Source: Candidatus Latescibacterota bacterium (lineage in GTDB: Bacteria; Latescibacterota; UBA2968; UBA8231). From it: a stretch of 9,393 nt of DNA. Both the position numbers and the translations under genes were made by a program. This document shows positions 1-6,773 of the stretch, piece by piece. The number at the start of each line of letters is the position of its first letter. Position 1 is the stretch's first letter. The notes under the pieces were generated by a model that was not told the origin of the DNA, ran no database searches, and saw only the letters and a list, made by a program, of their open reading frames with translations. The stretch is from contig DPVW01000394.1 of the NCBI GenBank assembly GCA_003529325.1, forward strand, positions 4,032 to 13,424, read 5' to 3'.

Positions 1-1
1 C

Positions 2-772
2 CCGGTGGAACCACTTCCGTCTGCAGCGGAGGATGGCGAGCCGACGCGTAATTTTGTGTTGTCGTTGGCTCATCGCATCACCAGTCTGGTAGATGACAGC
101 GAAGACGTCGAGCTCGAGGATCCCGATCTGAGTCATCGGCTCGCCCTTTCGGTCAAGCCCTATGTTGACCGACTCGTAACGCTGCGGCATCTGCTGGACC
201 CCGTGAGTCGATCATCGAAAGGCGCGGGCGCATGACATCACCAGTGCCGAGAAGGCGAGCCAGGATCTGGGTGATAGCGTTGACGTGAAGCTGATTGCGG
301 AGCTGCAGACCGAACTGGCTGCCGTCAAACGCGATCGCAAACTCTTTGCTGACGAGATCGTGAGCGGAGGACGCAGCCCCGACGCCGACAGAAGAGGAGA
401 ACGTCGACGAACGGCATGTTGTCGACCCAAGTGCCGGCCCCAGGATGGGCGCTTATCACCATGGAGTCACCGCGCGAGAGCGTCAACAGGAACTATATGC
501 AGAAGGATCAGTTTCTCCGCCAGTTGTTGCTGTCCCTGTCGATCCCCTCCCACCTCGTCAGGCGCCGATCCATGGTCGAGTCCCTCTATGATCTGATCGT
601 TGGTGAAGTCGTGCTTGGCCAGCAGCTGCAGCGCGCAACCCTGGACTGGACATCATCGACACCGACCAAGAACGACTACGTCTGCGTCTACTATCCGGAA
701 GAAGGCATCCGGGTCAGGGATCTGTCACGAATCACACGTCACCAGTCCCTTGGGGTCACTCCCAACTGGTAA
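2..772 (+). pseudogene. Unrecognised gene upstream of hemE, broken by several frameshifts
   Basis: I do not recognise this protein. Coding-like sequence passes through more than one frame. Frame 2 is open from the window edge to a TGA at 233-235 and encodes an acidic, probably helical segment. Frame 3 continues from about 207 to 365 with a coiled-coil-like stretch (KLIAELQTELAAVKRDRK). Frame 1 is the best candidate for a Pro/Glu-rich linker at about 367-450. Frame 2 resumes by about 490 and ends at TAA 770-772, with a hydrophobic helix (FLRQLLLSLSIP) and a tail rich in Tyr, Val and Asp. Third-position GC preference supports this path, but the exact shift points are uncertain. Joined together, the pieces would make one protein of about 255 residues whose 5' end may lie outside the window. 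The stop lies one base before the hemE start, which suggests the final segment is truly translated. It could be a decayed gene or an intact gene with sequencing indels. Confidence 0.5.
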
Positions 773-773
773 T

Positions 774-1805
774 ATGACGACGGACGAACCACTATTTCTC
801 GCCGCCTGTCGAGGCCAGGTGACGCCACGACGTCCGATCTGGTTGATGCGTCAGGCTGGACGAATTCTGGCGCCTTATCGGCAACTCAAGGAGCAGGTCG
901 GCAGCATCGAGCGCATGTTCCGAGATCCTGAGATTGCCACCAAGGTAACCCTCATGCCGGTGGAAATGCTTGGGGTTGACGCGGCGATTCTGTTCGCCGA
1001 CATCTTCACACCCGTCGACCCCATGGGCTGCAGCGTTACCTTCAATCCCGGGCCGGTGCTCGAATTTCACGTCTCCGGGCCAGAGGATGTGGCGCGCCTG
1101 AGCACCTTCGACTCGGAGAGTGAGTTGTCATACGTGGCCGACACGATCGGTCGCATCCGCAGTCAACTGCCGGACTCCGTTCCCCTCATAGGCTTCGCCG
1201 GTTCGCCCTTTACACTGGCCACATACATGGCCGAGACCGGGGGTCGCGGGCGGGAATTCACCGGCCTGCGACGATTGCTGCACACCGACTCAGCCACCGC
1301 CCTCGCCCTCATCGACAAACTTACCGAGGTCGCCATCGACTACCTGTCGATGCAGGTCAGCGCCGGTGCCCAGGCATTGCAGTTGTTCGACACCTGGATC
1401 GGCAGCCTGTCTTTGCCAGACTTCGAGAGCATTGCCTTGCCGCGGCTGCAACGAATCTTCAGCCACCTGTCAACCCTAGGCGTGCCCACCATCTATTACG
1501 CCAATGATGCCGCCCATCTGATCACCGCCCTCGATCGGGTTGGTGCCGATGTACTCAGTGTTGACTGGCGTGTCGATCTGGAGGACCTGTTTGCGCGCAA
1601 GCCAGGTCGTGCGGTGCAGGGAAACCTCGATCCTCTGGCATTGTTCGGTCATCCAGACGCCGTCGAGACTACGGCTCGAGAGCTGCTACATCGTACCGAC
1701 GGACATCCCCATATCTTCAACTTGGGCCACGGGGTACATCCCGAAACACCATACGACAACGTCGTCCGGCTGGTGGACACCGTGAAGGGTCACTGCCCGG
1801 GTTAG
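774..1805 (+). CDS. hemE: Uroporphyrinogen decarboxylase HemE
   Basis: The product is a cytosolic enzyme of tetrapyrrole synthesis. It removes the four acetate carboxyls of uroporphyrinogen III to give coproporphyrinogen III and needs no cofactor. The protein is 343 residues, normal for the family. Visible landmarks are the MRQAGR motif at 25-30, the FADIF segment with the catalytic aspartate at 76, the signature GFAGSPFTLATYM at 140-152 (Tyr151), a FDTW motif, QGNLDP, and NLGHGVHPETP from 316 with His319. The ATG at 774 gives an N-terminus that aligns with the E. coli enzyme. An open extension upstream to 600 overlaps the previous gene in another frame and is not expected. There is no clear Shine-Dalgarno sequence before the ATG, and the previous stop (TAA 770-772) is one base away, so initiation is probably by translational coupling. 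The reading frame is intact. Confidence 0.96.
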   Translation: MTTDEPLFLAACRGQVTPRRPIWLMRQAGRILAPYRQLKEQVGSIERMFRDPEIATKVTLMPVEMLGVDAAILFADIFTPVDPMGCSVTFNPGPVLEFHVSGPEDVARLSTFDSESELSYVADTIGRIRSQLPDSVPLIGFAGSPFTLATYMAETGGRGREFTGLRRLLHTDSATALALIDKLTEVAIDYLSMQVSAGAQALQLFDTWIGSLSLPDFESIALPRLQRIFSHLSTLGVPTIYYANDAAHLITALDRVGADVLSVDWRVDLEDLFARKPGRAVQGNLDPLALFGHPDAVETTARELLHRTDGHPHIFNLGHGVHPETPYDNVVRLVDTVKGHCPG

Positions 1806-1815
1806 GACAATAGGC

Positions 1816-1821
1816 GAGGAG
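1816..1821 (+). promoter_or_regulatory. Ribosome binding site for the 96-residue gene
   Basis: GAGGAG lies six bases before a GTG at 1828. This site decides the start, because no ATG is available in that frame and the GTG is the first start codon after the hemE stop. Confidence 0.7.
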
Positions 1822-1827
1822 TGTAAC

Positions 1828-2118
1828 GTGCCCGAAAAGAGCGACGGTAGTCCGGAGAGGGGCGACGAGAAGGATGGGCGCAAGCGTCCACCGGAACCCA
1901 TTGAAAAGGGTGTCACACGACGCCACACGTTCTTCTGTGTAGACCGCAAACGTCACGCCGAAAAAACGGTGATGATCGAGGCGCTGCCGAAGACGATTTC
2001 CGTTTTCGGGCGCAAGGTGGAAGGATGGATCATCACGACGGAAGTTCCCGTCATCGACAAGACGATCACTCTCGCCGAATCGCTGGAAGGCGTCGGCCTC
2101 CAGCACGACACTGAGTAG
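1828..2118 (+). CDS. Small hypothetical protein downstream of hemE
   Basis: This is a 96-residue protein that I do not recognise. It starts at GTG, 22 bases after the hemE stop and behind a good Shine-Dalgarno sequence, so it is probably co-transcribed with hemE. The first 30 residues are highly charged and Pro/Gly-rich (likely disordered). The rest alternates hydrophobic and polar residues (KTVMIEALPKTISVFG, EGWIITTEVPVID), consistent with a compact beta-rich domain. A single cysteine is present in TFFCVD. There is no signal peptide or membrane segment. Its strong ribosome binding site and the terminator-like repeat just after its stop argue that it is a real gene. Nothing in the sequence ties it to haem synthesis beyond position. 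Confidence 0.7.
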   Translation: MPEKSDGSPERGDEKDGRKRPPEPIEKGVTRRHTFFCVDRKRHAEKTVMIEALPKTISVFGRKVEGWIITTEVPVIDKTITLAESLEGVGLQHDTE

Positions 2119-2121
2119 CCC

Positions 2122-2184
2122 TAGCGGTCCGTGATAAAGTCGCTCTGATGGCCATAGCCCGCAGGGCTCATTAACGGACTGCTA
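2122..2184. terminator. Inverted repeat between convergent genes, probable two-way terminator
   Basis: TAGCGGTCCGTGATAA at 2122-2137 pairs with TTAACGGACTGCTA at 2171-2184: eleven continuous pairs including one G-U, a two-base bulge, then three A-T pairs. The loop holds a second perfect hairpin, AGCCC-GCA-GGGCT (2156-2168). A competing repeat, CCATAGC (2152-2158) with GCTATGG (2181-2187), shares part of the same bases. The structure starts four bases after the plus-strand stop and covers the minus-strand stop (2182-2184). There is no long T run on either side, so a classical intrinsic terminator is likely but not certain. Confidence 0.55.
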
Positions 2185-2655
2185 TGGGTGCCAGCTCCAT
2201 TCGAGCGTCTCTTCTCGCCAGCGCGCCCAACGCTCCGGTTCCGAGTCCAACTCAACGCCGGGTGTCATGAACTCCCCCTTGAAGTCACGGCGACCGTCAT
2301 ATCGAGGAGACAGCACGGGGAACTCCTTGCCGATCATATCGGCAACGCGCTTCTGGATCCCCTTTGCATGATAGGCAAGGATTCTCTCCGTCTCCTCGCG
2401 ACCCGCATCCGACAGATGCTGTGCCATGGGTGAACTGATCCAGAACTCAAAGCGGACCTGGTTGCTATCGGTAAGGGCTACCGACACTCGATAGGCGGGA
2501 TAACTGAGTCCCAGGCCAAGGATTTGCAGGCGCAGGTCGAGCCAGCCCCCCTCCGTGACCTGACGGGGCAACGTCAGATCGTCCCCACGCAGCTCGGCCA
2601 GCGTCGGTGTCGAGGCCAACAACAGCAGGACACCCGCCAGCATGGCGGCGACCAT
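2182..2655 (-). CDS. Small exported hypothetical protein
   Basis: This is a 157-residue protein of unknown family. The chosen ATG (2655-2653) overlaps the stop of the upstream CBS gene as TGATG, a typical coupling arrangement, with purine-rich GAGGCAGG just before it. From this start the first 20 residues form a clear signal peptide: a hydrophobic core (MLAGVLLLLAS) and a cleavage site after TPTLA, so the mature protein would begin at Glu21 outside the cytoplasmic membrane. The mature part has a beta-like hydrophobic stretch (LDLRLQILGLGLSYPAYRVS), a central amphipathic helix around QHLSDAGREETERILAYHAK, and an acidic, Trp-rich C-terminus. No cysteines are present after the signal peptide, so it is not a lipoprotein. 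It is the last gene of the kor operon. A longer reading to 2733 would bury the signal peptide and overlap the CBS gene, so I rejected it. Confidence 0.75.
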   Translation of the reverse strand: MVAAMLAGVLLLLASTPTLAELRGDDLTLPRQVTEGGWLDLRLQILGLGLSYPAYRVSVALTDSNQVRFEFWISSPMAQHLSDAGREETERILAYHAKGIQKRVADMIGKEFPVLSPRYDGRRDFKGEFMTPGVELDSEPERWARWREETLEWSWHP

Positions 2656-3212
2656 CAACCTGCCTCGGGCCGGGCGAAATTCTCTTCCATGAAGTGAATG
2701 ATATCTCGTAGCGATACGATACCGACCGGGCACCCATCGTCGTCGACGAGAGGTACATGACGAAAACCGTGGATCGCCATCAGATGCAGAGCACGGCTGA
2801 TGGGATCGGCCGGCCTCAGGGCCGTCGGTTGCGACGTCATCAGACTCTCCACGGGAACATTGTCGAGATTCTCGATGAGACCCGCAACTTTATAAAGTAC
2901 ATCCCGCTCGGTGAAGATACCGGCGAGCTCCCCACCAAGACCAGTGACCAGGACGCAGCCGACGTTGCGGCCCTTGAGACGGGCAATCGCTTCACCGAGG
3001 CTGGCGCCACGCTCGATGGTTTCCGGCAGTCTCGGACTCAGGCACAGCAAGGGCTGCATCAGAGCCGTGGACTCACCCTCTGCGAGAACTGCGTCGTCGA
3101 CGATGATACTCTGACCGCATTCCTCACAGACGTCCGCACCCGCCATATTGTCATGGCCGCAGGCCAGACATTGCACATCATCACTTGTGATATCGCTGGT
3201 TCTCGACTCCAT
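2655..3212 (-). CDS. Zinc-ribbon protein with two CBS domains
   Basis: This is a 185-residue cytosolic protein. Residues 15-32 carry a CxxC-x10-CxxC zinc ribbon (Cys15, 18, 29, 32). A linker follows, then a CBS pair from about residue 55 to 180. Both CBS repeats keep the ribose-contacting Thr/Ser and Asp: TERD at 101-104 and SLRD at 167-170, followed by the usual helix. Such Bateman modules commonly bind AMP, ATP or related adenine ligands and regulate partner proteins. The ATG at 3212 has AAGGAG a few bases upstream. The gene starts 15 bases after the korB stop and its own stop overlaps the start of the exported-protein gene. It is clearly paralogous to the CBS protein at 6206-6676 (shared IFTERDVL and FRHVP segments). 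Its position suggests control of, or a scaffold for, the oxidoreductase, but that role is inferred. Confidence 0.88.
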   Translation of the reverse strand: MESRTSDITSDDVQCLACGHDNMAGADVCEECGQSIIVDDAVLAEGESTALMQPLLCLSPRLPETIERGASLGEAIARLKGRNVGCVLVTGLGGELAGIFTERDVLYKVAGLIENLDNVPVESLMTSQPTALRPADPISRALHLMAIHGFRHVPLVDDDGCPVGIVSLRDIIHFMEENFARPEAG

Positions 3213-3227
3213 TCTCTCCTTCTTTCG

Positions 3228-4244
3228 CTACTCGACGACCCAGGTATCGCTGCTGTGTAACAGGCCGGCGAGGTCAGCGTCTCGGGCGGAGCGTGCCTCT
3301 GTCACTTGCTCTGTTAACATCTCGGTGTATGACGGGCGATCTACGGACCGAAGAATGCCGAAAGGTTGTGGAAACTCCGGGTGCAACATGCGACTGAGCA
3401 TGTAGGCGTAGCTCGTGTTCTCCATATCTTGCCGATGCACGGCCAACTCCGACTCGTCGACGCCATTGCCCAGTTGCACAATTTCGGGAATCATGCCACG
3501 GACGCGCACCCCCTTGTCCCGATCCTTGCCAAAGATCAACGGCTCACCGTCTTCCAGGAACAACGTATTGTCGTCACGCACCTCGCGCTCTGTCGTGGGT
3601 TCCCAGGCCGTCGGGTTGTAGACGACGCAGTTCTGGAAGATTTCGACAAAGGCGGTGCCACGATGCGCTGCGGCTTGCCGCAGGATCTCCTGCAGATGTT
3701 TGGTGTTCGTATCCTGCGTACGGGCGACGAATGTGGCCTCGGCGCCGATGGCGACGGAGAGGGGGTTGAGCGGATAATCGATGGAACCCATGGGTGAGGA
3801 CTTGGTCCGGTGTCCACCCAACGAGGTAGGAGAATACTGGCCCTTTGTCAGACCGTAAATCCGATTGTTGAAGAGGATGATCTTGACGTCCACGTTGCGC
3901 CGGATGCAATGCATCAGGTGATTGCCACCGATGGAAAGACCGTCACCGTCCCCGGTGATGACCCAAACCGACAGATCCGGGTTCACGCACTTGAGACCGG
4001 TAGCGATCGTTGGCGCGCGTCCATGGATCGAATGCACCCCATAGGTATTCATGTAGTATGGAAATCGACTCGAGCAGCCAATTCCCGAGATAAAGACGAT
4101 CTGCTCACGCGCAACGCCGATCTCGGGTAGCACTTTCTGCATCTGTGCCAGAATCGCATAGTCACCACACCCCGGGCACCAGCGGACCTCTTGGTCGGAG
4201 ACAAAATCCTTGCGCGAGAGTGCGGCTTCGGCGGTCTGCGTCAT
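3228..4244 (-). CDS. korB: 2-oxoglutarate:ferredoxin oxidoreductase, beta subunit
   Basis: This is the thiamine-diphosphate-binding subunit of a 2-oxoacid:ferredoxin oxidoreductase. The complex converts 2-oxoglutarate and CoA to succinyl-CoA and CO2 while reducing ferredoxin, or runs in reverse in the reductive TCA cycle. The protein is 338 residues. The thiamine-diphosphate motif starts at GDGDG (98-102) and runs through GGNHLMHCIRRN to the NNRIYGLTKGQYSPTS segment. Four cysteines fit the [4Fe-4S] ligands of the family: Cys23 and Cys26 in WCPGCGD, Cys57 in GIGCSSR, and Cys206 in FQNCVVYN. The overall form matches the two-subunit KorAB type. Substrate specificity cannot be proved from sequence; pyruvate or another 2-oxoacid is possible. 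The gene begins 33 bases after korA with no strong Shine-Dalgarno sequence. Confidence 0.93.
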   Translation of the reverse strand: MTQTAEAALSRKDFVSDQEVRWCPGCGDYAILAQMQKVLPEIGVAREQIVFISGIGCSSRFPYYMNTYGVHSIHGRAPTIATGLKCVNPDLSVWVITGDGDGLSIGGNHLMHCIRRNVDVKIILFNNRIYGLTKGQYSPTSLGGHRTKSSPMGSIDYPLNPLSVAIGAEATFVARTQDTNTKHLQEILRQAAAHRGTAFVEIFQNCVVYNPTAWEPTTEREVRDDNTLFLEDGEPLIFGKDRDKGVRVRGMIPEIVQLGNGVDESELAVHRQDMENTSYAYMLSRMLHPEFPQPFGILRSVDRPSYTEMLTEQVTEARSARDADLAGLLHSSDTWVVE

Positions 4245-4277
4245 CGGGTTGGTTTCTGCCTTTGCGTTATGTATGGG

Positions 4278-6170
4278 TCAATCAAGGATGGAGCGGATCT
4301 TGTCGACGATCTCGCGAATCTTAAATGGCTGGCCCTGGACCTTGTTCAATGGCACCACACGAATCGGGAATTTCGCCTGCAACAGAAGCGACAGCTGGCC
4401 CAGGTTGAGTTCGGGTACCAGAACCTGACGATATCGCCCAAGGACATTGCCAAGATTTCGGGGAAATGGGTTCAGATAGCGCAGATGGGCACTGGCGACG
4501 GAGTGCCCTTCCCGCTGCATAAGCTCTGTGGCGGAGCGGATTGCACCACAGGTCCCCCCCCACCCCATGACGAGGAGATCCCCCTGCTCGGGGCCGTTGA
4601 CCTCAAGCTCAGGAATGAAATCGGCAATTCGTGCGACCTTCTCGGCTCGCGTCTTGATCATATGCTCGTTGTCTATCGGATCATAGGAGACATTGCCACT
4701 GCCGTCCTGTTTTCCGAGGCCACCGATCCTGTGCTCCAGACCCGGCGTACCAGGCACGACCCAAGGCCGGGCCAACGTCTCCGGATCACGCATGTACGGC
4801 TGGTATCCCTTCGGGTCGGTTCGATGTTCGATCTCGATTGGTGGGATCGCATCGACATCGGGAATCTGCCACGGTTCGGAATTATTGGCCACGTAACCGT
4901 CGGAGACCAGATAGACGGGCGTCATCGAACGCAGGGCGATGCGGCATGCCTCGATGGCCATATCAAAGCAGTCCCCCGAAGTAGCGGCGGCAACGATGGG
5001 CACAGGACACTCGCCATTGCGCCCAAAGAACATCTCCAGCAGATCCGCCTGTTCTGTCTTGGTCGGCAAACCGGTACTAGGTCCGCCGCGTTGCACATTG
5101 ACGATCACCATCGGCAATTCGAGCACGACGGCGAGACCGATTCCCTCGCTCTTCAACGCGATCCCCGGCCCACTCGATGCCGTCGCCGCCAAGGCGCCAC
5201 CGAAAGCAGCACCGATAACGGAACCGATGGCGGCGATCTCGTCCTCGGCCTGGAATGTGCGCACGTCAAAATGTTTGAGTGCAGCCAATCCCTCGAGGAT
5301 GGGACTGGCAGGTGTGATGGGATAGCTGCCGTAGAACAGTGGTTTGTTCGCCTTGCGAGCGGCCGTGACCAGCCCCAGCACGATCGCCTCGTTGCCGGTG
5401 ATTCGCCGGTATGTCCCTGGCGGCACTTCGGTACGACTCGGTACCGAGATTCGCCCAGAGAATGACTCGGTGGTCTCGCCGTAGGCGTATCCGGCTTTCA
5501 AGGCTCGCGTATTTGCTTCGACCACCTGTGGCCGTTTGGCGAACTTCTTCTGGTAGAAATTGAGTGTGCTGTCGAGGGGCCGATCGAAGAGCCAGAACAC
5601 GAGCCCAAGGGCGAAGCCGTTCTTGCAGAGATCCTTCTGCTGGTTTGTCATGTCCTCGACACCCTGCAGGGCGACACGCGTCAGCGTCGTCAGTGACACA
5701 CGGTGCACTTCATACCCCCGCAATGCATCCGGGTTGTCGAGTGGATTCCCTTCGTACCCCGCCTTGCGCAGATTGTTGCGCGTGAAGGCATCGTCATTGA
5801 CGATGATCACCCCACCAGGCTGAAGATCTTCGAGATTGGCCGCCAGCGCTGCCGGGTTCATCGCCACCAGCACCTGTGGCTCATCTCCGGAGGTGTAAAT
5901 GTCGTTGGAAGAAAAATTTACCTGAAACCCTGACAGGCCTGGGATGGTCCCCACAGGCGCCCGGATTTCGGCGGGAAAGTCAGGAAAGGTGGAGACATCG
6001 TTGCCAAGAATAGCAGACGTGTTGGTGAACTGGTCTCCCGTGAGTTGCATGCCATCGCCGGAATCTCCAGAAAATCGGATGACCACGGACTCTTGCTCAC
6101 TGAGAGTCTGTTGGTGAATCTCACTCCGTTCACTCACGTCGGGCTTGTCGCTGGCCGGTGTTTCGGCCAT
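4278..6170 (-). CDS. korA: 2-oxoglutarate:ferredoxin oxidoreductase, fused gamma-alpha subunit
   Basis: This 630-residue protein fuses the gamma domain (about 28-205) and the alpha domain (about 255-630) of the 2-oxoacid:ferredoxin oxidoreductase family. The gamma part has SGDSGDGMQLTG at 34-45. The alpha part has YPITPASP at 283-290, QAEDE at 307-311, ASSGPG at 331-336, and RGGPSTGLPTKTEQADL from 361, all hallmarks of the fused KorA/OorA type. It pairs with the beta subunit encoded next. No ferredoxin-like delta domain is fused, and no separate delta subunit or ferredoxin gene is nearby, as in the two-subunit KorAB enzymes. AGGAGG lies four bases before the ATG at 6170. A second ATG (6174) touches the Shine-Dalgarno sequence and leads to a stop after 14 codons, so it is not the start. 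A long antisense frame across this gene is a shadow. Confidence 0.94.
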   Translation of the reverse strand: MAETPASDKPDVSERSEIHQQTLSEQESVVIRFSGDSGDGMQLTGDQFTNTSAILGNDVSTFPDFPAEIRAPVGTIPGLSGFQVNFSSNDIYTSGDEPQVLVAMNPAALAANLEDLQPGGVIIVNDDAFTRNNLRKAGYEGNPLDNPDALRGYEVHRVSLTTLTRVALQGVEDMTNQQKDLCKNGFALGLVFWLFDRPLDSTLNFYQKKFAKRPQVVEANTRALKAGYAYGETTESFSGRISVPSRTEVPPGTYRRITGNEAIVLGLVTAARKANKPLFYGSYPITPASPILEGLAALKHFDVRTFQAEDEIAAIGSVIGAAFGGALAATASSGPGIALKSEGIGLAVVLELPMVIVNVQRGGPSTGLPTKTEQADLLEMFFGRNGECPVPIVAAATSGDCFDMAIEACRIALRSMTPVYLVSDGYVANNSEPWQIPDVDAIPPIEIEHRTDPKGYQPYMRDPETLARPWVVPGTPGLEHRIGGLGKQDGSGNVSYDPIDNEHMIKTRAEKVARIADFIPELEVNGPEQGDLLVMGWGGTCGAIRSATELMQREGHSVASAHLRYLNPFPRNLGNVLGRYRQVLVPELNLGQLSLLLQAKFPIRVVPLNKVQGQPFKIREIVDKIRSILD

Positions 6171-6205
6171 CCATCCTCCTCTTGTTGGTCGGATTGAGCA
6201 TCAGG

Positions 6206-6676
6206 TCAGGCCCCCTCCCGAGTACGTGGAATCATCTCAGGATCGGGGGGCAGGTTGTAGACTTCGCGGGGAAAATGATCGGTCAGAAAACGAATCACGG
6301 CGTGTTGGCCGAGGTTGCCTGCAGTCCGCCCATCGGCGTCGAGCACGGGCACATGGCGAAAGTGTCCGGCATTCATGAATTGAAGCGCGTGACCCACCGT
6401 GTCGTCCGGGAAGACGGTCTGGGGCTGAGCCGTCATGTGATTGCGAACCGCGTCCCGCAGACGGGAGGGTTCGTCGGCGATCTTTAGCAGGACATCACGC
6501 TCGGTGAAGATTCCGATCAGATGGCCATCCTCGTCCTCGATGAGGGCGGCGGAGGCGCGCTCATCGCGCATGCGGGCCAGTACATCGCTGACGGAAACGT
6601 CGGCGAGAATACCGATGGAACCACTCAGGTCCAAATGCGAGATTCGCGCTTCGTGCAACGCCTGTACGAGACTCAT
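6206..6676 (-). CDS. Two-CBS-domain protein, first gene of the kor operon
   Basis: This is a 156-residue cytosolic protein made almost entirely of one CBS pair. The first repeat is standard and ends in GIFTERDVLLKI (TERD at 58-61). The second has the FRHVPVLD strand (106-113), but the expected SxRD-like element is replaced by GQHA at 123-126, so the second adenine-binding site may not work. The C-terminus adds about 20 Pro-rich residues after FPREVYN. A longer upstream frame to 6928 overlaps the UvrA-like gene, lacks CBS similarity, and is rejected. The ATG at 6676 has a G-rich purine tract (AGGGGGTGGA) directly before it. It is paralogous to the zinc-ribbon CBS gene at the other end of korAB, but has no zinc ribbon. 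It lies 35 bases before korA. Energy-state regulation of the oxidoreductase is a reasonable inference, not shown. Confidence 0.87.
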   Translation of the reverse strand: MSLVQALHEARISHLDLSGSIGILADVSVSDVLARMRDERASAALIEDEDGHLIGIFTERDVLLKIADEPSRLRDAVRNHMTAQPQTVFPDDTVGHALQFMNAGHFRHVPVLDADGRTAGNLGQHAVIRFLTDHFPREVYNLPPDPEMIPRTREGA

Positions 6677-6713
6677 TCCACCCCCTGGAAGCCGCCGGAA
6701 GATCACTCTACAA

Positions 6714-6741
6714 AATATAACTGGACCCTTGTAATCGTCAA
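6714..6741 (-). promoter_or_regulatory. Candidate sigma70-type promoter of the kor operon
   Basis: On the minus strand TTGACG (6741-6736) is followed by a 16-base spacer and TATATT (6719-6714). It lies about 38 bases before the first CBS gene's ATG, in an AT-rich pocket that stands out from its surroundings. The -35 hexamer contains the TGA stop of the UvrA-like gene (6740-6738). Start site and sigma factor are inferred. Confidence 0.65.
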
Positions 6742-6773
6742 GAAAACGATGCGTCAAGAGAGACGATTGCGTC
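6733..6773. repeat. Short direct and inverted repeats upstream of the kor promoter
   Basis: Read on the minus strand, GACGCAATCGTC, GACGCATCGTTT and GACGATTAC begin at 6773, 6755 and 6739, so the GACG element recurs at 18- and 16-base steps, the last two within CTTGACG. On the plus strand AATCGTC (6733-6739) and GACGATT (6762-6768) form a 7-base inverted repeat. The block covers the last codons of the UvrA-like gene and the -35 region of the next promoter. It may be an operator, but chance within coding sequence is possible. Confidence 0.35.

Noticed and set aside
600..773. N-terminal extension of hemE to 600
   Set aside because: The extra 58 residues have no family match and overlap the better-supported upstream frame that stops at 772.
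4191..5465. Long plus-strand open frame (424 codons) opposite korA
   Set aside because: It lies fully antisense to a well-supported korA, has no recognisable domain and reads as a codon-bias shadow.
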